From Hysterangium stoloniferum (Eukaryota; Basidiomycota; Agaricomycetes; Hysterangiales; Hysterangiaceae), in the NCBI GenBank assembly GCA_015178975.1, contig WHVD01000010.1, forward strand, positions 124,001 to 188,000: DNA of 64,000 nucleotides, read 5' to 3'. Both the position numbers and the translations under genes were made by a program. This document shows, in pieces, positions 53,990 through 64,000 of this stretch. The notes below the pieces were generated by a model. That model was given only the letters and a program-made list of their open reading frames with translations. It was not told the DNA's origin and did not search any database. Positions within the stretch are counted from its first letter, which is position 1. Each line of letters opens with the position of its first letter.

Positions 53990-55985
53990 CATACCACAAC
54001 CTTCATGTATTTGCAACCCCCTCTTTCAACTCCATTGCTCTATCATGCTCCCATTCCAGCAGAACAAGACAAGCCCTCCCTAAATTCAAAAGGATTCCCC
54101 AGGCTCCCACACGCAGTACATCCACGACTGGTGGGTCATTCATTACTCAAGTGCCTCATACAGACAATGTTGAGAGCAGTTGGGGTACACATGGACCCCT
54201 TCCCCTGCCAACTCCTTTCTCCAGCTATGAGCCTTGGGGAAGCAGCAGCACTGATTGGAGTAGGCCATTAGGGCACTCCTTTGGACCTGTGCCAGAAGAG
54301 GTCACTGTTATGATGCAGCAGCAGGAGAAATTCATGGAAGAGCATAATAAGGCTTGGATAACTCACAAATGAGAGAGACACATTGAGAATGAGAGGAGGC
54401 AGGAAGCTAGGGGAGCTAGAGAGGGTGTTTCCTCAAAATGGCAGTGGTGTGAGGATAGGATACAACTTGGGAACAGGACCTCCATGTCAATTCTTCCTCC
54501 TTCAGGAGAGAAATGGGCTGACTTCGTAGAAACAGACAATAGTGAGAACAGGATGCCCTGCATTAGAATGGCAGGAACCAAGAGCTGGAAGTAAAAGGAG
54601 GGTACCATCTTCTATGATTGGGAATTGCTCTGTCACATCAAATTATATCACATAACCCTTACACGAGGGGATGGTCAGGCCTCATCCCAAAGGGTCATTT
54701 GACTGTGTGGCCCTATAGAAAAAAGGTATTGCATGGGACCAGTTGACTTTTCCTCGGATGAAGATGAGGATGAGATGAGGACAGAAATGGTGCATATAGC
54801 ATTCAATATCTAGGGGAGGACTGTTATGAAGGGTTTCTCCTTCCCCTGACGGTTCACTTCATGACCAGTGACCCCAACCAATGACAAACATGGAGACCCT
54901 CATCGAAGGTATGGAGGGGTTACCACCCTAGTCAACCATCGCAAATACATGAACCTCCCTCGGCCTCAGCTCCTCGCTCCCCATCACCTCTGAGGTCCCC
55001 TCCTATCATCCACCCCATTCTCCCTCCCTCAGCTCCGACTGTATGCCCCATATGCCCCCTTGTCCCAAGGCCATGCCAGTACCTACTCCACCACCACCAT
55101 CACAGGCTGTCCCTCCCAACTCTCCATACTCATTTTGCATTTCCCTTGGCAGTCCCATCCAGGTCCATCCACAGGAACTGATGGAGGTTGAACAGTTCCT
55201 TCTATTTCGGACATTGTCATCCCCCAGATGAGCAAAAAGGAAAAAGGGCAACAGAATGCCACCAGTCCTTTCCCAGAGCAGTTTCCTACCCCATTCCAGA
55301 TGACCAGCTCCCCCCAACCGAGCTTGCTGGTAATGCCTTCTGGACATGAGTTGCCATCAACTACCCCTCCGAGAAGTTCCCTATTGGAAGGGTGCTTGTG
55401 CAGCTGGTACCGGCACTTCAGCAACCACTCCTTCAGGGGTGTCTTAAGGACTGTCAAGGTCACCCTCCCTTGTCTGAGATTATGGAGGACTTTTACCTCT
55501 CATTTGCTGAGGAGGGGGAGAATTTTGCATGGATGGCCCAAGAGATTAAACTCTCTATGTTCTGACATGTCCTAGTTGAATCACCCTGTTCCCCCCAGAT
55601 TCTGTGTGTGTTCTCCCTACTGTTGACCTGGTAGACCTACTTGAGGCCCTCCCTCCAATGTCCCCTACAGAGAATCCTATGCATCCACATGTTTTCACCC
55701 CACTACCCACATCTTCATCACTTCCTCTCCACGCCCCTCTTCTCACATGGATTTCCTCTCCATCAGCTGGTATTTGTTCCATTTTTCGCACTAGGGAAAA
55801 GGCCTACAGATGTTGGGTCGACTCTTTGCATAATGATTCTAGTAATTTGGTTCAGGCGAGAATAGCCAACTCCTTCAGGGTAAAATGAGAATGATGGGGG
55901 AACACTATTTTGGATCTTGGAGGATCCCCACAGGAAGCCTGGGATGGCATTCTGGAAGCTCTTTGACACTTTGTATAGCACATCC
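53990..55985 (+). pseudogene. 3' accessory ORF region of the gypsy element
   Basis: Downstream of the chromodomain lie Pro/Ser-rich frames: 54005-54372 (includes WGSSSTDWSRPLGHSFGPVPEEVTVMMQQQEKFMEEHNKAWI), 55228-55575, and 55604-55888 (VDLVDLLEALPPMSPTENPMHPHVFTPLP, REKAYRCWVDSLHN). Mushroom chromoviruses often carry an extra gag-like or unknown ORF here; which one is not clear. Several stops. Confidence 0.5.
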
Positions 55986-55994
55986 CTTCAAACT

Positions 55995-56048
55995 GGGGGG
56001 CACTGTGAAGGGAATGCACATATTATGGTTGGACTATTTTATATATTT
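55995..56048 (+). repeat. Polypurine tract and truncated 3' LTR start
   Basis: CTGGGGGGCAC directly precedes TGTGAAGGGAATGCACATAT at 56004, identical to the start of the 5' LTR for about 44 bp (to TTTTATATATT), after which the two diverge. The 3' LTR is thus truncated or replaced. Confidence 0.75.
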
Positions 56049-56318
56049 TATCTCTATGTTCCTATTTTCTATATTCTTAAAGTATTGTTCTTCCATGACC
56101 TCACCAAAGAATGATTTTATTATCTTGAAACCCTTTTAGAAAACATTTCTGTCAGTCTTTCCTCCCTTTCAGCCTGTTCTTCTGTAAAGTTATTAAAGAA
56201 TGATTCCATCATCTTAAAAACAGTGTGTGCTTGCATTGTGTAGTGATTACTAATCATAGAGGATTTGATTTTCAAAAAATTCATTTTTTTTAATTTGCAT
56301 TCTTTTTGTCATTATCTA

Positions 56319-56723
56319 GGAGGATAACCCAAAACTTTTAAAACAATTTATTCAATAAAGTATGTGCATTCATATTGTTGCTGTAGAATTAATATTTAAT
56401 CAAATTCAGTTGATTAGGTATCACTCTGAAGAATGCAAAAATATTAATATTTATCCTATAGCTGACAAAATTTAGTCAAACAATCATCTGTAGATTATTC
56501 TTTTGGAATAAATTGCACAGTGGGGATTGGTACCCCAGATAGTTCTGGTTGACTCTCTAAACCAACTAAATTTAAATTATATGAAATATATTTGAAAGTT
56601 TGCCTGTATACAAGAGAATACATCATAACCCAAAGATTAAGTCATAACCCAAAGATTAAGTCATAACCCAAAGATTAAGTCATAACCCAAATAATCTTCT
56701 TTAACCCAAATAATCTAGGTTAA
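56319..56723 (+). mobile_element. Terminal fragment of the AT-rich transposon family
   Basis: Starts GGAGGATAACCCAAAACTTTT and is the reverse complement of 36750-37097. Carries four tandem CATAACCCAAAGATTAAGT motifs and two TTTAACCCAAATAATCT motifs at 56620-56720, likely transposase binding sites. Ends at the gypsy LTR (56724). No coding sequence, so either a MITE or a truncated copy. Confidence 0.8.
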
Positions 56724-58071
56724 TGTTACAACCTGTTCCCGGATGTTTCAATATCTGACTTCCGACCTCTGACTACAGAACATCATAGTTACTGTATCTT
56801 CTGCATTCTTCCCTTGTTCTTCATTTGGTAATTTGTCTGTTAACAAGTATTCATTTGTTTGTTTATTATATTCCCGTTTCGTAATATTGTCTCCCCAATT
56901 TGTCTTGTTGCATTCCCATTTCAGAATACTTCCATTTCCATCTTATTGTGGTCTTAGTTTGTATTACAATAACGAGAAGACTTATGTTAGTTTCTGCAAA
57001 TTTGTACTTTACTTTAGATCCTGATATCGACTTAGTAGCTTATTCCCTCTTCCGTCTTTCTGTATGCTCGGTATTTGGAACTCTTTGGAACTCTGAATAT
57101 CCATATTTTCCATTGTAAGTCTCACCTTTGAAATTAAGGACTTTTGAGCATTTGCGTAGAGGTGCAGCACACAAGCTGAAGCCAACTGTTAGGATACGTA
57201 CAGGGTGGGTCTCCAGAGAAACCCGCAGGACATCCGGTAGGACTTGGCTTCAGCTTATAGGCTGCACCCTCGCTAGATCATGTTGTCCAATTGCAGACAG
57301 GTGGACGGGAATCCCGGGGAGTCTGGGCAGGGGTCGTGGTCGAGGGGTCGTAGGTCAGAGGTCATGGGTCGAGAGGTTGTGAGTGGTGAGAGAGATAGAT
57401 GTGCCGGAGCCCGTGGGCTCCGACTAGTGTGAGCAGTGTGATTCAAGTAGGAATTAGAGTGGAAAATGTATTAGATTACTGGGGGGAATCGAAGCCGATT
57501 TTCTGACTGGATTGTATGTACAACATCTGCCAGTTTAAATAGACTGTGGAGTAAATGTCATACCGAATCCAGTAATAATGAAATGAAATGAGCAAAACAT
57601 AAAATGGGAATAGTAAACACCAAATTTGGTGTTAGGAATGGGATGGAACGGAGCCGAGTCCGAATAGTGACAAATCATAAACCATATTGGGAAATGGAGC
57701 GGGAGTGGAGTCCAAATCGTGACAGGTCATTTGACTAAAACAGGAATGGGGCTCTGTTAGAGGGATGATGGGTTTTCTGAGCGGGGTCCGGTGACTGATG
57801 TGCGGGACAAGATCGGACATAGACAGAGACAGAGTCCGGTGGGTTTTCTGGTGACTGAAACACAACATAACAAAGTCAAACGTAGACGAGTCTGACGTAC
57901 GGAGTCCAGCAGGAATTCCGGTAAACTGATAATGGGTGCGTATACGTTAGTGCCCAGAGTCCGGCAGGAATTCCAGTCATAACACCAATGTCCTAACCCT
58001 ATCTGATAGTTCCCGACTTCCTGGTGACTTTCCGATAGTTCCAGAATAAGTTCCTGACACAGCACTTAACA
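56724..58071 (+). repeat. 5' LTR of the 58-63 kb gypsy, interrupted by a nested LTR
   Basis: TGTTACAACC...GCACTTAACA. Without the nested LTR and one duplicated CCAAY it is 545 bp, and it pairs along its length with the solo LTR 8669-9212. Followed at 58072 by GTATATCAGATCTC, resembling the TGGTATCAGAGC-type primer-binding site of chromoviruses. Flank GTTAA on the left; the 3' LTR is not in the window. Confidence 0.85.
57182..57989 (-). mobile_element. Nested solo LTR (57187-57984), TSD CCAAC/CCAAT
   Basis: 798 bp, TGTTAGGATACG...CAGTCATAACA. Flanked by CCAAC (57182-57186) and CCAAT (57985-57989), one mismatch; the empty site is visible in the copy at 8669-9212. The minus strand is related to 2211-2728. 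Contains GGCTTCAGCTTATAGGCTGC at 57247. Confidence 0.9.
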
Positions 58072-58155
58072 GTATATCAGATCTCAATTCTGCGACTCGC
58101 TCATCAGGGTCCCAAATGCAAAGCTGCCAAAGGACCATCTCAACTTCAATCCCCA

Positions 58156-59332
58156 TTGAAACTTTACACCACTCAACCCGAAACCCCAAATCAGCCGACA
58201 ACATCAGCTTCCATCGAAGAAGTTACTGAGGAAGTTACCAAGGTAGCGAAGGATCCCAATGCTCCCAACACTTCTGACAACAAAGCAGAAGAACAGCCAG
58301 CGACATTGAAAAAGAAATCTTCCAATGAACCAACTGAACTGTTGTTTGTCAACTCCATTGTGAAATTTGCTGACTATTTGAAATCCGCTGAGGAAAGCAA
58401 AGAATCATCCCACACTGGAGTCAAAGAACCCAAACAATTTACCAGCAAGGATCTGAAAAAATTGAAGAATTTCCTTCTCCAATGCCATTTCAGTTTCTGT
58501 GATCAACCTGCTGCATTTAAGTCCAACAGTCGAAAAGTCAATTTCACACTCTCTGATCTCAAGGATACCACTCAGGATTGGTCCAAACCTGGACTATCCA
58601 GAATATCCGACGAGACACCCATATGGCTCGACAACTGGGACACTTTTGTGGAAGAACTGGAAACTAATTTTGGACCTTACGATCAATCTGGCAAAGCGGA
58701 AAATGAATTAATGACACTCAAGATGAAGGACAATCAACAAGTCTCTGATTATCTCATCAAGTTCAATATGCTCACCGCACGATGTGGATGGGATGATTCT
58801 GCCCTCAGGCACCATTTCTATATGGGACTTCCATCAAGCCTTAAAGATGAGATCTGGAAAGATGGGAAGCCGAAAACTCTCCAACTCATGTGGATTAAAG
58901 CTCAGACATCCAATGCCCATTATTGGGAATGAAAAGCCGAGGTTTCCCAAGAGAATCTGACGGAATGTTCTCAGAACAAAAAGGCATCGACTAGCAAGTC
59001 TTCTGGCAACAACTCAGGCAAGAACACTGGCAACTCTGGCACTAATACTGGCAAATGAAATTCCGATTGGAAAAAAGACAAGAAATCCAACAGGGATAAA
59101 CAGTCAACTTCCGACAAACCCGACATTTCCCATTTGTTGGGCACCAACAGTAAACTCACCCTGAAGGAGAAACAATGATGCATGGATAACGACCTCTGCC
59201 TTTTCTGTGGGAAAGGCGGACACAAGGTTTCTGACTGTACCGTCAAATCTAACTCTTCCAAAGCCCACATGGCAACTTCCACTACGACTACGACGTCTAA
59301 GGAAAAACCCACCACAGAGTCAAAAAAAGAGT
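58156..59332 (+). pseudogene. Gypsy gag with zinc knuckle
   Basis: Starts at ATG 58156, 84 bp after the LTR. Encodes an acidic N-terminus, then the capsid region WLDNWDTFVEELETNFGPYDQSGKAENELMTLKMKDNQQVSDYLIKFNMLTARCGWDDSALRHHFYMGLPSSLKDEI, characteristic of chromovirus gag. The knuckle CLFCGKGGHKVSDC is at 59200-59240. Interrupted by TGA at about 58930, 59056 and 59176, each where Arg (CGA) would fit, so CpG-type C-to-T mutation is likely. Confidence 0.88.
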
Positions 59333-59339
59333 AAGCAAC

Positions 59340-62300
59340 CCTCCAGAATTTGCACAGACGGAGGGTTGCGTTGACTCACTCCGTGTTTCTGAGATTATCT
59401 GTCTCAATGCATCCACTCTCTCTGATCCTGACTCATTATTTGTAAAACTTGTCTCTGACCTTCTTGGAAATTTAGTGTTCCAAGCTCTGATAGATTCCAG
59501 CTCCACACACTGTTTTGTAGATACCACCTTTGCCATGAAACATAATCTGAAACTCCATTCTGTTCCTGCAATTTCTTTGCATCTGTTTGAGGGCACTAGC
59601 AATATGGCAATTACCCAAGCCTGTGACATGTCTATCTAGTTCCCGTGTGGAACATCCCAGACAGTTACTTTTTTCATAACACAGTTGGACTCTAGCTGTT
59701 CAGTAGTTCTTGGATACAACTGGCTCACCCCATATAATCCATTGATTGACTGGGTATTGGGCAGTATTAATTCCCGAATTCCTGACACTTCTGTTCCTCC
59801 TGTAGTGTCTTTTCCGGCCAGAGCCTTTTCGGCCTCAATGGCACCTCCAGCTTCTACTGAAACCTCCGACCCTCCAGAAATCTCTCTCATCAACACTTCA
59901 GCATTTGTTAGGGTGAGTAACCTGGATGGATCACAGTGTTTTTTGATCAGCTTAAAAGTTGAGGAAGCATCTGGACATTTTGCGACTCCAGAATTATCCA
60001 AGCTAAAAGCCAACCTGGAAGGAGTTCCCAAAAAATACCATGATTTCATGGATATTTTCAGTAAGCAAAAAGCTGACTGGCTTACACCACATAGGCCCTA
60101 TGACTTAAAAATCGATATTGAGCCCGCTTTAAACCCTCCGTTAGGACCTATTTACCCATTATCCCAATCAGAACTTTCATCTATTTGGGAGTTCCTGGAT
60201 GAACATCTATCAATAGGTTTTATCCATCCCTCAAAGTCTCCGTATGGAGCACCTGTCCTTTTTGTCAGAAAGAAGGGTGGTTCCCTTCGACTCTGTGTTG
60301 ATTTCAGAGGATTAAATTCCATCACACGAAAAGAAAAGTACCCACTTCCACTCGTTACCGACTTACTCGATGCCCCACAGAAAGCTTGGATCTACATTAA
60401 AATAGACCTTAAACACACCTATCATTTGGTCCAAATTGCAGAGGTGATGAATGGAAAACTGCTTTTTGGACTCACTATGGATCCTTTGAATGGTTGGTTA
60501 TGCTGTTCAGCCTCACCAATGCCCCTTCTGCTTTTCAACATTTTGTTAACGATATATTTTCTGACATGCTTGATGTATGTGTTATAGTCTATTTGGACGA
60601 CATTTTGGTATTTTCTGAGCATCCCACTCTTCACAACAAACAAGTCCGTGAAGTCTTCTGAAGACTCCAAAAAAATGGTCTTTTCACCAACGGTAAAAAA
60701 TACTACTTTGACATGGATTCTATTGAATACTTAGGTTTCATTATCAGACCCTAGGGTCTCTGTATGGATGAAACCAAGGTTCAAGTTGTCCGTGATTGGC
60801 CTGAACCATGGAAAGTCAAAGACATTCAGTCATTTTTAGGTTTCACAAACTTCCACCATCGTTTCATTCAGAATTACTCGGATATTACAATACTGCTTAC
60901 TCATCTTACCTGTAAATATCAACCATGGGTCTTTGATGACAAATGCCACTCTGCTTTCCAGACTTTGAAAAATGCTTTCACTTCCACCCCGTTTCTTTCT
61001 CATTGGAAACCTGACATTCCGATTATTGTGGAAACTGATGTTTCCAATTATGCAATTGCCATGATTCTTTCCATTCAAGATTCCGATGGTGAAATTCATC
61101 CGGTTGCATTTGTTTCTCAGACACTTTCAGTGTCTGAACTCAACTATGACGTTCATGATAAGGAACTTTTGGCAATTTTTGAAGCTTTCAAACATTGGCA
61201 TCATTACCTCAAAGGTTCCGCAACTCCTGTTGATGTTGTTACCGATCACAAAAATCTTGAATATTTTTCTACCACCAAACCTTTGAACCACCAGCAAGCC
61301 TGCTGGTCCGAATCCCTTTCTGCTTTCAACGTGATTATCCGTTTCCAACCCAGACGTCTTGGTGGAAAACCTGATGCCATGACTCAACAATGGGACATCT
61401 ATCCTAAAGAGGGGGAAAGTAACTACGCCGTTGTTAATCCCCATAACTTGAAACCAGTTTTTACAACACCACAACTTTCCGCATCTATTCAAGTGACTTC
61501 CCTCTACTATCCAATTATGCATAGCATTATGATTATGGACATTGAGCAATTACATCAAGATATCCTTTCCACACTCACTTCCAACCTGGCTCTCAAGCCA
61601 CACCTAGAAGTTCCTGATAATCCTGACCAACACCGATGGTCACAAGACTCTCAAGGTTTTATCCATCTCAATGGACATATCTACGTTCCAGATTCCAATA
61701 ATCTCCGACTCTGCGTACTTCAGTACAAACATGATCATCCAATCTCCGGACACTATGGCATTAACAATACTCTTGGTCTAATCTGTAGAGAATATACTTG
61801 GCCCAATCTCCGAGATTTTGTAACCCAGTTCTGTAAGTCATGCACCACCTGCTTACAATCTAAAACCCAGAGACATAAGCCGTACAGCCTTCTCAAGCAA
61901 CTTCTGATACCGGAAAAACCCTGGAACTCAATTTCCATGGATTTTATCAAACAACTTCTGACTTCCGAAGGCTTTACATCCATTCTAGTTGTTGTGGATC
62001 GATTCTCGAAACAAGGCATTTTCATACCCACTCACGATACAATCACGTCCTTACAGTTAGTGGAACTTTTCATTATTCATGTATTTTCCAAACATGGTGT
62101 TCCATCTCACATAACTTCCGATCGAGGCTCCAAGTTCATCTCCCATTTCTTCTAGGCCCTCAGAAAAGCCCTCAACATGAAACTACACTTCACCTTGGGA
62201 TATCACCCAGAAGGTGATGGACAAATGGAACACGTTAATCAAACATTGGAACAATATCTCTGCATTTATTGCAACTATCAACAGGACAACTGGAAATCCC

Positions 62301-63022
62301 TTCTTCCAATCGCGGAATTCGCCTACAATAACTCTCCAAATGCAACTACCGGCATCTCTCCCTTTTTCACCAACAAAGGCTTGTATAATCCAAATCTCAC
62401 AGTACATTCTGAACGAGATTTGGCTTCTATCTGTGCTCAAGAATTTATTACCGACCTTGACGAGTTACATCAAGAACTTCGGAAACCTATGTCTTCTGCC
62501 CAGGAATATTATCAACATTCCACAGACAAAAACAAGATCCCACCTCCTAATTTTAAAATTGGTGATCAGGTTTTTGTAAAAGCTCAATTCTTCTGTACCA
62601 CCCGACCTTCTAAAAAACTTGCTGAGAAATTCTTAGGCCCTTTTGAAATTATAGCACAAGCCAGTTCACTTTCATGGACTCTCCAACTTCCCGATAGTAT
62701 GTGAGCAGTCCACCCCGTTTTCCACATTTCCATGTTAGAACCTTGTGTTCCTAACAATATCCCGGAACATACTCAACCTCCGCCCTCTCCAGTCATCATT
62801 GACAGAGAATCTGAATTTGAAGTTTCCGAGATCTTGGATTCAAAAATTGACAATTGCCAATGTACTTGTAAATTGCTCTATTTAGTCAAATGGGCAGGAT
62901 ATGAAGGTACTGATGAGGAAACTTCATGGATCTTGGCCACGGAACTTGGACACACTATGGAAATTGTTACCAACTTCCACACAGCTTATCTGAGCAAACC
63001 CGGACCTTTATCATCACTCTGA
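59340..63022 (+). pseudogene. Gypsy pol: protease, RT, RNase H, integrase, chromodomain
   Basis: Order as in chromoviruses. Protease: FQALIDSSSTHCFVDTTFA (active-site Gly replaced by Ser) and VVLGYNWLTPYNPLIDW. RT: RKKGGSLRLCVDFRGLNSITRKEKYPLP, then YLDDILVFS at about 60590, FLGFTNFHHRFI. RNase H: VETDVSNYAIAMILS ... YDVHDKELLAIFEAFKHWHHYL. Integrase: HHCC finger HPISGHYG..CKSCTTCLQSK, Asp in SMDFI, Asp in TSDRGSKF, Glu in DGQMEHVNQTLEQYL, GPFEI. Chromodomain FEVSEILDSK, LLYLVKWAGYEGTDEETSWI at the end (62800-62930). Stops at 59636, 60658, 60750, 62153 and 62702 and a frameshift near 60463. Confidence 0.92.
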
Positions 63023-63123
63023 CCTTTTCCATTTTCTTTCTGTTCAGTTTCCGATACTTCCACTACTTCTGATATCACACTCATTTTGAAATCATACAAG
63101 TCAAAATATATATATATTTGCAA

Positions 63124-63597
63124 CTACTTCAAAGTCTCTGACACCCCAAATCCTCCTTCCACCTCTACTCCTATATCATCCACAACCTCTGCACTTTCCA
63201 CCATATCCTGCACTTCATCATCCTCACTTTCTGGCCCTTTTTCTGTCTCCCACCTTTTCTTGACACATTCCACCAATGGATCATTTGGCTGTTCCCTTGT
63301 GTTATTGGAAAACCTCTTGGAAACTGTGATCACACCGATGCTAACCATTACCTTCTCCAGAAATTTGTTTTGCTTCCAGAAATTCCGGGTCAACAAACGG
63401 AAACCTTTTTCCTGGATATCGTTATGGCATTCCAGTGCATCCCGCATTTTCATAAGTTGCATCCCAATAAAAACTAACGTGTCTACAGTGTCCTTGAGGA
63501 GCTCAATGCCAGTACTATCCATATTCAGCACTTCAGTTTCCACAGTCTTGGCCATTCCCAAATTTTTATACAACCCATAGCCATTAATAAATTCCAC
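63124..63597 (-). CDS. Antisense open frame downstream of pol, 157 aa, unknown
   Basis: Open from ATG 63597 to a stop at 63124, opposite in sense to the gypsy pol. Balanced composition with an amphipathic middle (DTVDTLVFIGMQLMKMRDALECHNDIQEKGFRLLTRNFWKQNKFLEKVMVSIGV) and an acidic C-terminus (ESEDDEVQDMVESAEVVDD). The first residues come from the adjoining MITE. Might be an antisense ORF of the retrotransposon, as known in some plant chromoviruses, or chance. No family recognised. Confidence 0.4.
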   Translation of the reverse strand: MEFINGYGLYKNLGMAKTVETEVLNMDSTGIELLKDTVDTLVFIGMQLMKMRDALECHNDIQEKGFRLLTRNFWKQNKFLEKVMVSIGVITVSKRFSNNTREQPNDPLVECVKKRWETEKGPESEDDEVQDMVESAEVVDDIGVEVEGGFGVSETLK

Positions 63598-63828
63598 TGT
63601 ATATGATTTCCTTCCTTTTTTAGATACCTACTAATACTTTTATTAGTACTTTGTTTTTTCAAAGTTGTACATAATGTAGTTATTTCCATGTAAAATGTGT
63701 AAAATATTATTGGGAATTTTCCATACCACAGCTGTCTTTATTAAGTGAAACCACCTATATATTCTGGGTATGTTGAATCAAGTAGAAATCTGTTCATATT
63801 AATAGATCCATTCTGAAGTAATACATAT
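63580..63828 (+). mobile_element. AT-rich MITE, family A, truncated copy
   Basis: Matches 26530-26760 (ACCTACTAATACTTT...CACCTATATATTCTGGGTATG...AGTAGAAATCTGTTCA). Interrupted at 63829 by another copy. Confidence 0.75.
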
Positions 63829-64000
63829 GGAGGGTGTTTATAGTTACTATAATCTCAAATATTTACTAATAAAAGTCTTATTGTTACAAAACTCCATCTT
63901 TAAATAGTGATATCTATTCTGAAACAATTATGTATATCATCAAAAAACAACCATCAGAAATAGTGCTCCATATTACATCTTATACAACCCATAGTTATTT
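63829..64000 (+). mobile_element. AT-rich MITE, family A, start of a further copy
   Basis: Begins GGAGGGTGTTTATAGTTAC and follows 26382 onward (CTCAAATATTTACTAATAAAAG, CTCCATCTTTAAATAGTG) to the window end. Inserted into the copy that ends at 63828. Confidence 0.8.

Noticed and set aside
56719-58076. Treating 56724-58071 as a solo LTR
   Set aside because: Flanks GTTAA and GTATA do not match, and gag starts 84 bp downstream in the same orientation with a PBS-like sequence, so it is the 5' LTR of the adjacent element.

Overview
The window looks like the repeat-rich, gene-poor part of a filamentous basidiomycete genome, most likely an agaricomycete. Supporting this are short 45-70 bp GT-AG introns in the one recognisable metabolic gene, a DUF6535-type membrane protein relic (a family expanded in mushrooms), basidiomycete-style Ty3/gypsy chromoviruses, and inactivating changes that are almost all C-to-T or G-to-A, often at CpG. 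Genus cannot be told from sequence alone. No prokaryotic operons, phage or CRISPR are present.

Layout. 1-9.5 kb: broken gypsy elements in both orientations, a Tc1/mariner and a second DDE transposase relic, two copies of an AT-rich MITE and three LTRs. 9.5-16.2 kb: low-complexity host sequence with an intron-containing tRNA-Lys(CUU) and a few unrecognised exon-like stretches. 16.2-18.2 kb: a ten-exon purine-cytosine permease gene (minus strand) with one apparent frameshift. 19.2 kb: a 239-bp solo LTR. 20.2-24.9 kb: a decayed DUF6535 gene running into a 16-unit array in which each 39-residue HEAT repeat is one 117-bp exon followed by a copied 49-bp intron. 25-27.9 kb: LTR debris carrying MITEs. 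28.4-29.3 kb: possible remains of a DUF6533-like membrane protein. 30.6-32.3 kb: a complete gag-only copia-type mini-retrotransposon with 165-bp LTRs and a target-site duplication. 33.7-37.1 kb: a very AT-rich DNA transposon whose PIF/Harbinger-like DDE transposase ends in a chromodomain. 37.9-56.0 kb: a degraded gypsy chromovirus (LTR, gag, protease, RT, RNase H, integrase, chromodomain, 3' ORFs) split by a 7.5-kb foldback element (45497-52988). 56.3-64 kb: another terminal fragment of the AT-rich transposon family, then a second gypsy chromovirus whose 5' LTR contains a younger solo LTR, then nested MITEs at the window end.

The most striking object is the foldback element: about 3-kb inverted arms, ends CACTGGAGGC with an AAA flank on both sides, 10/20-bp minisatellites, and in each arm a GC-rich piece of what appears to be an HMG-box transcription factor gene. 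Both arms share the same one-base frameshift, so the captured fragment was already broken when the arms were formed.

How the parts relate: most of the window is transposons nested in transposons. Target-site duplications and empty sites give a partial order: gypsy pol before solo LTR 987-1707; DDE transposase before MITE 7537-8227; LTR family C before MITE 26382-27011; gypsy LTR before the nested LTR 57187-57984; gypsy 37938-56003 before the foldback. Only the tRNA, the permease and perhaps the DUF6535/HEAT locus look like host genes.
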